Position numbers and translations under genes: made by a program
Shown: positions 46,216 through 55,310 of the stretch, one piece after another
Layout: each line of letters begins with the position of its first letter
How positions within the stretch are numbered: the stretch's first letter is position 1
NCBI GenBank assembly: GCA_963843275.1
Contig: CAWJJM010000009.1
Span: forward strand, 310,001-374,000
DNA: 64,000 nt
DNA from: CAWJJM01 sp963843275
Lineage (GTDB): Bacteria; Acidobacteriota; Thermoanaerobaculia; Multivoradales; JBCCEF01
Direction of reading: 5' to 3'
Notes under the pieces: generated by a model
What the model was told of the DNA's origin: nothing
The model's input: only the letters and a program-made list of their open reading frames with translations
Databases searched by the model: none

Positions 46216-49200
46216 CTAGCCATCCGGTGGGGCGACGGGAAGCGCACTTTCTACCCGGTCGCCGCGCCGCGACTCCGTGGAAACTACGCCGTCGGGGGGC
46301 GGCCCCTCGGAGGTCACCGCGCGGTCTCGGGCGTCGAGGCTCGCCAGCAGGGCGTTGAGCTCGGCCAGCGGAGTCGGCTTGAGCAGATGGGCGTCGAAGC
46401 CTGCTGCCCGTAGCCTCACTTCGTCCCCCTCGAAGCCGGTCAAGGCGACCAGGAGCACCGACGGGCCGAGCGCGGCGCGGAGCTCGCGGGCCACCTCGTA
46501 GCCGTCCATCCCGGGGAGCCCGAGGTCGAGGAGCACGACCTCTGGTCGGTGCTCCGACGCCGCCGCCAGGGCGCCGGTCCCGTCGGGCACCGCCCGCGCG
46601 TCGTGCCCCTGGAGGCCGAGGATCTCCACCAGGGCCAAGGCGGTATCCAACTCGTCGTCGACGACGAGGATCTTCCGGCGAGCCGGCGGGGGGACGGCAA
46701 CCCGCCGGCGCGCGGCGGGCGCGAGACCGCCGGTCCGCAACCGCGGCAGGGTCACCACGACGTCGGTGCCCTTGCCGGGCCCGGCGCTGTGCGCCTCGAC
46801 CTCCCCGTCGTGCATCTCGACCAGCCTGCGGACGAGCGGCAGTCCGAGCCCCAGCCCGCCGCTCGCGCGGGCCAGGCTCTCGGGCGCCTGCGTGAACAGC
46901 TCGAAGATGTGATCCAGGACCTCGGGCTCCATGCCGATCCCCTCGTCCCGTACGGAGATCAGCACCCTGTCTTCCGTGGCCTCGGCGGTGAGGCGGATGC
47001 GGTCCCCGGGGTCGCTGTACTTCGCCGCGTTCCCGAGGAGGTTCTCCAGCACCTGCGCCAGCCGCACGGGATCCCCCAGCACCTGGGCCGAGCCCAGCGG
47101 GGGCAGGTTCACCTCGAGGTCGTCCCGGCGCTCCCCGAGCAGCGGCTGCACACTCTCCACCGCTGCGCGGGCGGCTTCGGTGACGTCCGCCACCTCGCGC
47201 TTGAGCACGAGCTTTCCGGAAGTGACCCTGGCGACGTCGAGAAGCTGATCGACCATGTCGGCGATGCGCCGCGTCTGCCGCTCCATCATCGTCCGCAGCG
47301 GCTCGCCAGGGCCGCTGTCGCTGGCGCGCAGCAGCTCGAGCCCGTGGTCGAGCGCCGCCAACGGGTTGCGCAGCTCGTGGCCGAGCATGGCGAGAAACTC
47401 GTTCTTGCGCCGATCCCTCAGCGCCAGAACCTCGGCCCGGCTCGCTGCCTCCTTCTGTGCCCGACGCAGGTCGGTGACGTCCTCGATCGACACCAGGATG
47501 AGGTCGGAGCTGCCGCCCCGCGGCATCATCTGGGCATTGAGTCGCATGCTGCGCCAGCCGATCCTCTCGAACTCGTGTTCGACGTCGTAGTCGCGGATCT
47601 CACGGCCCCGCAGCAGCGCCTTCTCCAACAGCGCCCTCACTCGGGGGATGTCCCATTGACCGTTGCCCAGCTCGTAGATGCGACGCCCCTCCGTCTCCTT
47701 CTCGGCGACCTGGAACATCCTGTAGAAGGCGGCGTTGGCCGAGACCAGCCGATGGTCCATGTCGAGCACGAGAAGCGGGGTGCGCGAGGTGCGGATGATC
47801 GCCTCGGCGTACAGGCGGGCGTGCTCGCTGGCGGCGATCGCCCGCTTCTGCGCCGTGATGTCGTGAAAGGTGAGGCAGACTCCGTCGACGTCTCCGTGCG
47901 CGGTGCGGTAGGGAAGAGCCCGCCGGCAGAACCAGCGACCGTCCTCGGTCGAGACGTCCACCTCAACCGCCGCAGGGTGCTCCAGGACGCGCCGCGCGTC
48001 GACGAGCATGGCGTCGTCGCGCACCTGCATCTTGAGGTCGCGCAGGGGCCGGCCGACGTCGCCGGGAAGGATCCGCATGACCGCGCTGCAGGGGGGCGTG
48101 AAGCGCCGGATGCGTAGCTCGCGGTCGAGGAAGAGAGTCGCGACGTCGGAGCTCACCAGCAGGTTGTTGAGGTCGGTGGTGAGCGTGCGCAGCTCCTCGT
48201 TCCTCTCCTCGAGCTGCTGGTTGATCGTCGTCAGCTCCTCGTTGAGGGATTGCAGCTCCTCCTTCGAGGCCTCGATCTCCTCGTTGCTCGATTGCAGCTC
48301 CTCGTTGAGGGAGAGCAGCTCCTCGTACCCCGCCCCGTGCTCCTCGGTGGCGGTCCTGAGCTGATCGACCGCCGCACGCAGCTCCTCGCGGGTGTCCTCG
48401 AGCTCCCCCTGGAGCCGGCTGGCGTGCGAGGGACCGGCCCCGACCTCCTCTTCCGAGGTGACGGAGTGCCCGACCGGTGCCGGCCGGTCGTGAAAGGCCA
48501 CCAGGAAGAGCTCGCCCGCCGCGGCGATCGAGCGGATCGGCTCGATGATGATCTCGACCCGCACGGTCGCCGTGTCGCGTTCCAGCCGCAGGCCGCTGAG
48601 GGTGACCGATCGGCGGTGCTCGAGGGCCTGGCCGAGACCCGTCCTGACCTTGGCGTAGAGCTCTGGCCGCATCCAGGAGAGCAGGTCCGTGCGGGCCGCG
48701 CCCTGGGGTTGGCGGAGGTAGTCCAGCGTGGGCCCGAAGAGGTAGCGGATCTCCAGCCGCTCGTCGACCACGACGCAGGCGGAAGCGAAGCGGTCGAGCA
48801 CCAGCTTCTCGACCAGCCGGGCGGTCTTCGCTCTCTCGGTCGGCGCGGTCCGCTCGGGCAGCACCCGTGGAGGTGCCGGTCCGGCGCTCCGGCGCAGCCG
48901 CTGGCGGCGGCGCCCCCTGGGGGGCCCGACGGAGCGAAAGAACTGGCGCCGTCCGGCGCTGTCGTTGGCGAACAGGTCGCCTCGCCTGCCGATCGTCTCG
49001 GCGCTTCCCAGCCACAGAATCCCACCGGGCCGCAGCGAGAAGTGAAACAGCTCGATCAAGCGGTCCTGTGCCTGTTCCTCGAGGTAGATGAGGACGTTGC
49101 GACAGCTCACCATGTCGAGGTGGGCGAACGGTGGGTCGGAGAGCAGGTCCTGCGCCGCGAAGGTGACGGCGTCGCGCAGGGGACGGTCCACCTTGAAGCC

Positions 49201-50388
49201 TGGATCGCAGGGTTTGAAGAAGCGCCGCAGGCGACCGGAGCCGACCGCCCCCTCGATGCTGGCGGGGTACTCGCCCCGCCGCGCGATGGACAGCGCTCGC
49301 TCGCTCGCGTCCGAAGCGAACACCTTGGCGGCGAGACCGCCTCCGAGGCTGCCGACGTGCTCGAGCAGGACCATGGCCAGGCTGTACGGCTCCTCACCGG
49401 TGGCGCAGCCCGCCGACCAGAGCCGGACCGCGCCGGCGTCCTGCCGCTTCTCGACCAGCTCCGGCAGGATGTCGCCGGCCAGGGCCTCCCATTCCTCGGG
49501 ATCGCGAAAGAAGCTGGTGACACCGATGAGAAGGTCGCGGTAGAGGAGGTCGACCTCGTCGGGGTGGGCGTCCAGGTACTCGAGGTAGGCGGGCCATCCG
49601 GAAAGCTGGTGCATCGCGATCCGGCGCTCGGTGCGGCGCTCGAGGGTTCCCGGCTTGTAATCGCGGAGGTCGACGCGGTAGTGCCGGCCGAGGAGCTCGA
49701 GGACCGCCGGAAGCGCCTCACGCGGGGCCGAGAGGTGAGGGCGCGGCGGGACCGGGGCGCTCGGGCGTTTCCGGGGGGTCGCGGCATAGCGCAGCAGCAT
49801 CTGACCCATCTGGTTCGGCGCCACCACGGTGTCGGCGGCGCCCGAAGCGATGGCGTGCCGTGGCATGCCGTCGTACTCCGCCGTCTCCGGGTCCTGGACG
49901 AGGCACAGACCACCCGCCGCGCGGATCGCCGTCAGGCCGGCACCACCGTCGGTGCCGGTTCCGGAGAGCACGATGCCCACCGCCGCCTCCTGCTGGTCGA
50001 CGGCAAGCGCCGAGAGGAACTGGTCGATCGGCCGGGCGCGGTAGTGTGGCTCCTCCGGGGCCCCGGGCCGCAATTCCCCGGCGGCGACACCGAGAGATGT
50101 CCCGGGCGCGATGACGTAGACGCGGTTCGGCTCGATCGTCTCGTTGCCCCTGACCTCCGAGACCACCATGGCGGTCGACTTCTGCAGGATCTCGGCGAGG
50201 TGGCTCTCTCCCGCGGGCGCCAGGTGGAGGACGACGACGAACGCCAGGCCTCGATCGGCGGCGGCTCCCCGGAGGAGCTTCTGGCACGCCTCTAGACCGC
50301 CGGCTGATGCGCCGACACCGACGACGAGGCTCGGTCGGGGGACCTTCGCGGGAGCCGTGGACGCGGTGGCCTTGACCTTGCTGGGCAT
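46216..50388 (-). CDS. CheB-CheR-PAS-histidine kinase-receiver hybrid
   Basis: A 1390-residue cytosolic signalling protein. CheB methylesterase (about 18-205) has GVGASAGGLEA (Ser), VLHLAPAG (His) and SGTGTDGG (Asp). CheR methyltransferase (about 225-490) has RDYKPGTLERRTERR, LIGVTSFFRDPEEW, WSAGCATGEEPYSLA and MVSCRNVLIYLEE. Then comes a PAS-like domain, a Glu-rich coiled coil (about 670-750), two PAS domains, a kinase with LAMLGHELRNPLAAL (His), ATPase motifs and a C-terminal receiver with VVLLDLGLPGMDG (Asp). It lacks a DNA-binding output. Such fusions regulate general-stress or biofilm pathways. A stress element lies 116 bp upstream, and the last codons overlap the element of csbD. Confidence 0.93.
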   Translation of the reverse strand: MPSKVKATASTAPAKVPRPSLVVGVGASAGGLEACQKLLRGAAADRGLAFVVVLHLAPAGESHLAEILQKSTAMVVSEVRGNETIEPNRVYVIAPGTSLGVAAGELRPGAPEEPHYRARPIDQFLSALAVDQQEAAVGIVLSGTGTDGGAGLTAIRAAGGLCLVQDPETAEYDGMPRHAIASGAADTVVAPNQMGQMLLRYAATPRKRPSAPVPPRPHLSAPREALPAVLELLGRHYRVDLRDYKPGTLERRTERRIAMHQLSGWPAYLEYLDAHPDEVDLLYRDLLIGVTSFFRDPEEWEALAGDILPELVEKRQDAGAVRLWSAGCATGEEPYSLAMVLLEHVGSLGGGLAAKVFASDASERALSIARRGEYPASIEGAVGSGRLRRFFKPCDPGFKVDRPLRDAVTFAAQDLLSDPPFAHLDMVSCRNVLIYLEEQAQDRLIELFHFSLRPGGILWLGSAETIGRRGDLFANDSAGRRQFFRSVGPPRGRRRQRLRRSAGPAPPRVLPERTAPTERAKTARLVEKLVLDRFASACVVVDERLEIRYLFGPTLDYLRQPQGAARTDLLSWMRPELYAKVRTGLGQALEHRRSVTLSGLRLERDTATVRVEIIIEPIRSIAAAGELFLVAFHDRPAPVGHSVTSEEEVGAGPSHASRLQGELEDTREELRAAVDQLRTATEEHGAGYEELLSLNEELQSSNEEIEASKEELQSLNEELTTINQQLEERNEELRTLTTDLNNLLVSSDVATLFLDRELRIRRFTPPCSAVMRILPGDVGRPLRDLKMQVRDDAMLVDARRVLEHPAAVEVDVSTEDGRWFCRRALPYRTAHGDVDGVCLTFHDITAQKRAIAASEHARLYAEAIIRTSRTPLLVLDMDHRLVSANAAFYRMFQVAEKETEGRRIYELGNGQWDIPRVRALLEKALLRGREIRDYDVEHEFERIGWRSMRLNAQMMPRGGSSDLILVSIEDVTDLRRAQKEAASRAEVLALRDRRKNEFLAMLGHELRNPLAALDHGLELLRASDSGPGEPLRTMMERQTRRIADMVDQLLDVARVTSGKLVLKREVADVTEAARAAVESVQPLLGERRDDLEVNLPPLGSAQVLGDPVRLAQVLENLLGNAAKYSDPGDRIRLTAEATEDRVLISVRDEGIGMEPEVLDHIFELFTQAPESLARASGGLGLGLPLVRRLVEMHDGEVEAHSAGPGKGTDVVVTLPRLRTGGLAPAARRRVAVPPPARRKILVVDDELDTALALVEILGLQGHDARAVPDGTGALAAASEHRPEVVLLDLGLPGMDGYEVARELRAALGPSVLLVALTGFEGDEVRLRAAGFDAHLLKPTPLAELNALLASLDARDRAVTSEGPPPDGVVSTESRRGDRVESALPVAPPDG
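46238..46288 (-). promoter_or_regulatory. Stress element copy 1 (csbD-glsB)
   Basis: In gene direction: GTTTCCAC, 20 nt, then GGGTAGAAA-GTGC-GCTTCC. It lies 86 bp before the csbD ATG and inside the last 25 codons of the hybrid kinase gene, so it is both coding and regulatory. Confidence 0.6.
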
Positions 50389-50503
50389 CGTTTCCGCCTT
50401 GCACCTGTGGATTGGGCGCCGCGGAGCCTCTCCCGAGTCTCGCCGCGGACACCGACCTGTCTCTGGAGCGTCAGAGTCAAAATAGCAGTCGGCTCCGCTT
50501 CGG

Positions 50504-50554
50504 GGGAAGGGTGATTTCTACCCGTCAAGGGACCGAAGAATCCGTAGAAATTAC
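50504..50554 (-). promoter_or_regulatory. Stress element copy 2 (hybrid kinase)
   Basis: In gene direction: ATTTCTAC, 20 nt, then GGGTAGAAA-TCAC-CCTTCC. It lies 116 bp before the hybrid kinase start and does not overlap a gene. Confidence 0.6.
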
Positions 50555-50589
50555 CCAACCGCCGGACCGCGGGCGCGAGGCGGCGGCCG

Positions 50590-51420
50590 TCAATCCTGCT
50601 CGGACGCCGCGAAGACGAGGCGGGGGTGGTACTTCCGGAGCGCCTCCATGACCGCGACGACGGTCGCGTTGGATCCCGACGCGCTGCGGCCGTCGCGGAA
50701 CCGGTAGCTGTCGCCCCTCACGATCGCGAGGTTGATCTGAAAGCAGAAGTCCGCAGAGGCTCGCGCGTCGCAGGTGAACCAGACCTTTTCGAGGCCGGCG
50801 ATCTGGAGCTCGAAGTTGCTGTCGGAGTCGCGATGGTCCAGCCATGCGAGGGTGTCGCCGCGCAGGACCAGGCGGCCGACGCGGTTCCGATGCAGCAGAC
50901 CCCGCACCAGCACCAGGTCGTCGAAGACCAGCGGCGTGGTCAGCACGGCGGCCGAGGGCCCCGCGTTGGTCGCCATCAGAGCCGCGATCGTCGACTCCCG
51001 AGCGTCGTTCTGCTCGAGATAGAGGAGGTCGTTGACCGACAGGTCGTACGTCTGCCCCGACTGCCTCACCTGCTCGACGATGATGGGCTCGGAGATCCCC
51101 GACCGGATGAGGCGCACGAGGTCGACGAGCCGGGAGTCGTCGGGTCGCACCGGCGCCGGGAACGCCGTCGGGGTACGGGCCCGAATCGCCCCGAGCACTC
51201 TCTCCTCCACGCCCGCTTCTCGCAGCGTGGCGATGTCTCCGGCCTGCAGGGAGATCGAATTGCCGGGGTCCTCGACCATGGACACGATGTCCGCGACCGA
51301 CCGGCCGGACCGCTGGGCGTCGAGGATCGCGTCGACCCGCAGCTCCTTTGCAGCCGCCGGCACCGCGACGAGCGCCAGGGCGGCCACCCCGAGGAGACGA
51401 GCGACGACCGAGTGCTTCAT
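50590..51420 (-). CDS. Exported protein of unknown function
   Basis: A 276-residue protein with a signal peptide (ends VPAAAKEL). The mature part has two helical repeats (IVSMVEDPGNSISLQAGDIATL, VRLIRSGISEPIIVEQVRQ) with the pattern in which LSVNDLLYLEQNDARESTIAALM closes the second. A beta-rich C-terminal domain follows (LVLRGDTLAWLDHRD, KVWFTCDARASADFCFQINLA). Helix blocks of this kind are common in exported Acidobacterial proteins. I do not know the function. The ATG overlaps the stop of the DUF883-like gene (ATGA), so the two are translated together under stress element copy 3. Confidence 0.75.
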   Translation of the reverse strand: MKHSVVARLLGVAALALVAVPAAAKELRVDAILDAQRSGRSVADIVSMVEDPGNSISLQAGDIATLREAGVEERVLGAIRARTPTAFPAPVRPDDSRLVDLVRLIRSGISEPIIVEQVRQSGQTYDLSVNDLLYLEQNDARESTIAALMATNAGPSAAVLTTPLVFDDLVLVRGLLHRNRVGRLVLRGDTLAWLDHRDSDSNFELQIAGLEKVWFTCDARASADFCFQINLAIVRGDSYRFRDGRSASGSNATVVAVMEALRKYHPRLVFAASEQD

Positions 51421-51812
51421 GGGGCCACCTGCCGTGCCCCGATCCCCGCCGCGGACGCAGCGAGACAGCCCAGTACGAAGCCCGCCGAAGCCGCGACCAG
51501 CAGCGCCTTGGCCGGGTTCTCGTCCACGTAGCCGGAGGCCGCCTTCGCCGCTCGGGACAGTTCGCCCCGGGCTCGGCTGTAGCCGCGATCGGCCGCCTCG
51601 GCGGCGTCGTCCAGCCCTCGATGCGCGGCGCGGGACGCCGTGGCGGCCCCGTCGCGGACCTGTTCGCCCGCCGCGCGGGTCCCCTCGACGACGCGCTCCG
51701 CCGCCGACTCGACACCGCGCTCGACGCGTTGGGTGGCGCCGACGATGGAGTCGCGGGCGCTGTCGATCACCGGGCTCACGCCGTCCCGGACCTGCTCGAT
51801 GTTCTTGATCAT
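51417..51812 (-). CDS. DUF883-like (YqjD/ElaB) membrane-anchored stress protein
   Basis: A 131-residue protein. An amphipathic helical rod of about 100 residues is rich in Ala, Glu, Arg and Ser (RDGVSPVIDSARDSIVG and on) and ends YVDENPAKALLVAASAGFVLGCLAAS, one C-terminal membrane anchor with the ENP-K pattern of YqjD/ElaB proteins. In E. coli those are stationary-phase proteins that bind ribosomes at the membrane. That role is only inferred here. It is the first gene of a coupled pair with the exported protein at 50590. Confidence 0.85.
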   Translation of the reverse strand: MIKNIEQVRDGVSPVIDSARDSIVGATQRVERGVESAAERVVEGTRAAGEQVRDGAATASRAAHRGLDDAAEAADRGYSRARGELSRAAKAASGYVDENPAKALLVAASAGFVLGCLAASAAGIGARQVAP

Positions 51813-51892
51813 TGATGGCTCCTTGGGTTCCTGGTGGGAGTCCTTCGGGGACTCTTCGACAGGTCCAACCTAGATCGTCGGGCTCCCGATCC

Positions 51893-51943
51893 GGAAGAGC
51901 ATTTACTACCTGAGGCAGAGCCGGGGAGTAGGTGGGAACTACC
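51893..51943 (-). promoter_or_regulatory. Stress element copy 3 (DUF883-like operon)
   Basis: In gene direction: GTTCCCAC, 20 nt, then AGGTAGTAA-ATGC-TCTTCC. It lies 81 bp before the ATG at 51812, in a gap of 454 bp that also holds copy 4 facing the other way. Confidence 0.6.
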
Positions 51944-52108
51944 GCTGCGGCGGCTCCCGTCGGGCCGCGGACGGGCCGTGTCGCGTGAGGAGGACCGCCC
52001 GGCGGCTCGCTCGCCGCCCGTCGACGGGTCGCGGCGACCCTCCGTGCCGCGCCGAGGTCGGGTCTCGGGACGTCGGCATCGCCGGCCCGGTCGCCGGCGC
52101 TCTGGGGG

Positions 52109-52156
52109 TTTTGTACCTAGAGGCGGCTCCGGCACCCAGGTGGAAAGTGCTCTTCC
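52109..52156 (+). promoter_or_regulatory. Stress element copy 4 (lmo0937-like gene)
   Basis: TTTTGTAC, 21 nt, then AGGTGGAAA-GTGC-TCTTCC, on the plus strand and 110 bp before the ATG at 52267. It is the only copy on this strand, which shows that the element has a direction and follows the gene. Confidence 0.55.
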
Positions 52157-52266
52157 GGGAGCGGCGCCAGGGGGCCTAGACTCTCCCCTCGAACGGGACG
52201 GGATCTCATGACACGCGCCTCCGACCGGGAGGCTCTCCCGCACCGTCGACGAGAAAGGAGACTGCG

Positions 52267-52410
52267 ATGCTGTGGACGATCGTGGCCGTCGTTGTGATCC
52301 TCTGGTTGCTCGGCCTCATCACCCATGTGGGGGGTGGTCTGATCCACCTGCTGCTGGTGATCGCAGTGATCATCATTATCTTCAACCTGGTCTCCGGACG
52401 GCGCCGGTAA
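52267..52410 (+). CDS. Tiny lmo0937-family membrane protein
   Basis: A 47-residue protein made of two hydrophobic helices: MLWTIVAVVVILWLLGLI and HLLLVIAVIIIIFNLV, joined by a THVGGGLI turn and closed by SGRRR. This is the lmo0937 type of mini membrane protein, whose members are found near stress genes. The function is unknown. The AAAGGAG before the ATG is a strong ribosome site. Confidence 0.85.
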   Translation: MLWTIVAVVVILWLLGLITHVGGGLIHLLLVIAVIIIIFNLVSGRRR

Positions 52411-52496
52411 ACGCCAGGAGGGGTCCACCTGCGGCGCGGGGGCGTGCTGCACGCGGCAGCGGCGGATCGCGGCCCCCGTCGTCCGGGTGCCCCGCT

Positions 52497-53714
52497 CTAG
52501 GGATGGTTTCGTGTCTCGGCCGCGGCGCGTCCGCGCAGGGCATCGAAGCCGACGAGCTTGCGGCTCTCCTCGTCCCATAGCTTGAGGCGGAGAGTCCGCA
52601 GCCCGTCCCGCAGGGTCAGGCGAGTGACCTGTTGCAGCCCGGGGTTCTCGCGGAAGCACTGGGCCAGGCGATAGTTGGGGATCTGGCTCGCCAGGTGGTG
52701 GATGTGGTGGTAGCCGATGTTGCCGGTGAGCCAGTGGAGCGCCCGCGGCAGGTCGAAGTACGAGCTCCCCACGACGCCGGCACTGTAGAAGTCCCACGCG
52801 TGGTCGTGCTCCCAGTAGGCGTCCTCGAACTGGTGCTGCACGTAGAAGAGGAAGACGCCGAGGGCGCCAGCCAAGAGCACCACTGGCAGGTGCACCAGCA
52901 CGACGGCTCGCCAGCCCACCGCCGCGGCCAGCGCGGCGAAGCTCGCCACGATGCCGAGGTTGGTCCACAGGACGCTCGCCCACTCGCGCTTCCACGCCCA
53001 GGGGAGGTCGAACGGGAAGCGGTGCTTGAGCAGGAACTGGTATACGGGACCGAGCCCGAGCAGCACCAGCGGATGCCGATACAGGCGATAGAGCCACCGA
53101 CGCACTGGCGACAGGTCCAGGTACTCGCGTACGGTGTAGGTCTTCACGTCGCCCAGCTCGCGGCGCTCAAGATTGCCGGACGTCGCATGGTGGATGGCAT
53201 GCGTGCGACGCCAGTAGCCGTAGGGGAAGAGGGTCACCACACCCAGAATCGAGCCGACGATGCTGTTGGCGGTACGCGACGGGAAGAACGCGCCGTGACC
53301 GCAGTCGTGCTGCAGGATGAAGAGACGGATGAAGAGGAATGCAGTCGGTCCCGCGAGCAGGAGCGTCAGCGCGTAGGACACCGCCAGGCTGCGCACCATC
53401 AGGTACCAGAGAACGGCGAAGGGAAGCGCGGTGTTGACCAGTTGCAGCGTTGCGGCCCGCGTGCTGCGCCGCTTATAGGGTGCCAGGAGCTGGCGCCACG
53501 TCGCCTCGTCGGCGGTCGGGCTGCCGGCGGGCCGGCGCGGCGTCGGCGCATCTGTGGAAGAGGCAGGACCGACCTTGCCCGGGCGGGGGATCGACGGCGT
53601 GGGAGCCACCTGCACCGCGGTCGCGACTCGCGCGGCATCCCGAGTACCAGCTTCCGGTAGGAGTCGCGGGGCAGCCGGACCTTCCGAGGAGGCGGCCGAT
53701 GGGCTCTGTGGCAT
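52497..53714 (-). CDS. Membrane fatty-acid desaturase (paralogue 2)
   Basis: A 405-residue di-iron desaturase with HDCGH (about 136), HAIHH (about 173) and HHIHH (about 337) and the same core as the gene at 3444. It has an extra N-terminus of about 75 Ala/Pro/Ser-rich residues with no fold. I chose the ATG at 53714 because AGGAGAGG lies just upstream. The longer ORF start at 53891 would fall in stress element copy 5 and must be wrong. Unsaturated lipids keep membranes fluid in cold or after stress, which fits control by the stress element. Confidence 0.9.
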   Translation of the reverse strand: MPQSPSAASSEGPAAPRLLPEAGTRDAARVATAVQVAPTPSIPRPGKVGPASSTDAPTPRRPAGSPTADEATWRQLLAPYKRRSTRAATLQLVNTALPFAVLWYLMVRSLAVSYALTLLLAGPTAFLFIRLFILQHDCGHGAFFPSRTANSIVGSILGVVTLFPYGYWRRTHAIHHATSGNLERRELGDVKTYTVREYLDLSPVRRWLYRLYRHPLVLLGLGPVYQFLLKHRFPFDLPWAWKREWASVLWTNLGIVASFAALAAAVGWRAVVLVHLPVVLLAGALGVFLFYVQHQFEDAYWEHDHAWDFYSAGVVGSSYFDLPRALHWLTGNIGYHHIHHLASQIPNYRLAQCFRENPGLQQVTRLTLRDGLRTLRLKLWDEESRKLVGFDALRGRAAAETRNHP

Positions 53715-53881
53715 GTGCACCTCTCCTGCAGGGGAAGGTTGGTCCACGCCGACTTCGCGCCCGACCCGCGGCCGCACCGAGCTCACCGTCCGCCGCTCGC
53801 CCGGGTCGGGCACCGGCGACTGCGCGCTCGGCGCCCCCTCGTCGAACGTAGGGCCACGATAGCCACGCGATCCCCTCCCCC

Positions 53882-53932
53882 GGAAGCGCACTTACTACCC
53901 GAAAGCGGACCGCGTCTTAGGTAGAAAACCAC
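53882..53932 (-). promoter_or_regulatory. Stress element copy 5 (desaturase 2)
   Basis: In gene direction: TTTTCTAC, 20 nt, then GGGTAGTAA-GTGC-GCTTCC. It lies 168 bp upstream of the ATG at 53714. It is one of the best-conserved copies. Confidence 0.6.
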
Positions 53933-53970
53933 GGGGGCGGCGACCCGGCCGCAGGCACCGACCACGTCTC

Positions 53971-54291
53971 CTACGCAGGAAGAAAGCGGGGAGGACCGCA
54001 GAGAAACCGACGACCCGACCCCGTTCGCCGCTTCGAGACCGGGTAGACTGTCGGTTCCCGGATTCGCCGATGCCCGTGAGCCCCGGTGGGCTGGATCCGG
54101 GCCTCCTCGGCGGACTGCGCGATCCTCCCTCGCAGCCGCTGCCACTGGCCGGCGGAGAGCTCCGCCGGACCCCGCGAGTCACCGCGCCCGCGGACCATTC
54201 CTTCGGCGACCAAGGGGAGGATGAGGACCCCGAGCCGGGCGACGAGACGCCACCAGCGTCGACGCCGGGTCGGTGTTCCGCTCTCTGCCAT
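53971..54291 (-). CDS. Hypothetical small protein cut off from its promoter element by an IS
   Basis: A possible 106-residue protein. The N-terminus is basic and then hydrophobic (RRRRWWRLVARLGVLILPLV), followed by a polar helix (AELSAGQWQRLRGRIAQSAEE). I see no family match, and the last 30 residues look unselected. I keep it because the start lies 9 bp from an IS481 element behind which stress element copy 6 waits in the right direction. Without the IS, the element would be about 40 bp upstream of this ATG. Confidence 0.4.
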   Translation of the reverse strand: MAESGTPTRRRRWWRLVARLGVLILPLVAEGMVRGRGDSRGPAELSAGQWQRLRGRIAQSAEEARIQPTGAHGHRRIREPTVYPVSKRRTGSGRRFLCGPPRFLPA

Positions 54292-54300
54292 GTCCCCAGG

Positions 54301-55310
54301 CTAGCTGTAGCTGCTCACAAGGTTGTTCACCTGGGTGGCTGTGGGAAGCTGTGGTTGCTTCACGACCACGAACCTCCGGAGGCCACCCAGGTGAAGCTTC
54401 ATAGTAGAGCAAAGACGACGCCTCAGAGCCGAGCCCTCCTCGTGCGGCGCGTGCTCGCCGAGGGCTGGAGCCGCCGGGAGGCGGCGCAGGCCCTCGGCGT
54501 CAGCCTCAGGACGGCGCACAAGTGGATCGTCCGCTTCCGGCAAGAGGGCGAGGGCGGGCTGCGGGACCGCTCGTCGCGGCCCCATCGGATCCCGAGGCGG
54601 CACCGTGACTCGGTCGCCGAGCTCGTCGTCGCGCTGCGCCGCGAGCATCGGCTCTCGGCCGTCCAGCTCGGCCACGCCGTGGGGCTGCCGCGGGCGACGG
54701 TAGGCCGGATCCTGCGCCGGCATCGGCTGTCGCGCTGGCGAGACCTCGAGCCCCGGCTGCCGGCCCGGCGATACGAGCACGAGCACCCGGGTGATCTCGT
54801 GCACCTGGACATCAAGAAGCTCGGCCGGATCGACGGCGTCGGTCACCGCCCGAGCCCGGGGCGTCGGCTGGGAGTTTGCCCACGTCGCCGTCGACGACTG
54901 CAGCCGCCTGGCCTACGTCGAGGTCCTCGCCGACGAGCGCGCGGTGACCACGGTCGGTTTCCTCGAGCGCGCCCTGGCGTGGTACGAGGCTCGGGGAATC
55001 GTCGTGCGGCGCATCCTCACCGACAACGGCGCGGCCTACGTGTCGTCCCTTTTGCCGATCTGTGCCAGCGGCGCGGGATCCGCCACCGCCGCACCCGCCC
55101 CTACCGGCCGAGGACCACGGCAAGGCGGAGCGCTTCATCCAGACCCGCCTCAGAGAGTGGGCCTACATCCGCCCCTACGCCTCCTCCGAGCTCCGAACAC
55201 GGGCCTTACCTCGCTGGCTCCACTACTACAATCACCACCGACTACACACCGCTCACCACGGCCAACCACCCGCCGCTCGAGTGAACAACGTCTTGAGCAG
55301 TGACAGCTAG
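54301..55310 (+). mobile_element. IS481-family insertion sequence with CTAG target duplication
   Basis: A 1.0-kb element. The inverted ends start CTGTAGCTGCTCA (from 54305) and CTGTCACTGCTCA (from 55306 on the other strand), and GTTGTTCAC is shared a little further in. Both ends are flanked by CTAG (54301-54304 and 55307-55310), the target core known for IS481. It carries one transposase gene and nothing else. The insertion lies between a small ORF and its putative regulatory element. Confidence 0.85.
54391..55310 (+). pseudogene. IS481-family DDE transposase, three frameshifts
   Basis: From a GTG at 54391 (after CCGGAGG) the first frame gives KTTPQSRALLVRRVLAEGW and a helix-turn-helix (SRREAAQALGVSLRTAHKWI), then VHLDIKKLGRIDGVGH with the first catalytic Asp. 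Near 54845 it moves to a second frame: EFAHVAVDDCSRLAYVEVLADE and ILTDNGAAYVSS (second Asp). Near 55050 it moves to a third frame (FADLCQRRGIRHRRTRPYRP). Near 55110 it moves to the last one, GKAERFIQTRLREWAYIRPY, which holds the Glu. The stop TAG is supplied by the CTAG duplication. The enzyme should be inactive as read, unless the sequence has errors. Confidence 0.85.

Noticed and set aside
53715..53891. Longer N-terminus of desaturase 2
   Set aside because: It would overlap stress element copy 5, has no conservation and no ribosome site, whereas the ATG at 53714 has a good one.
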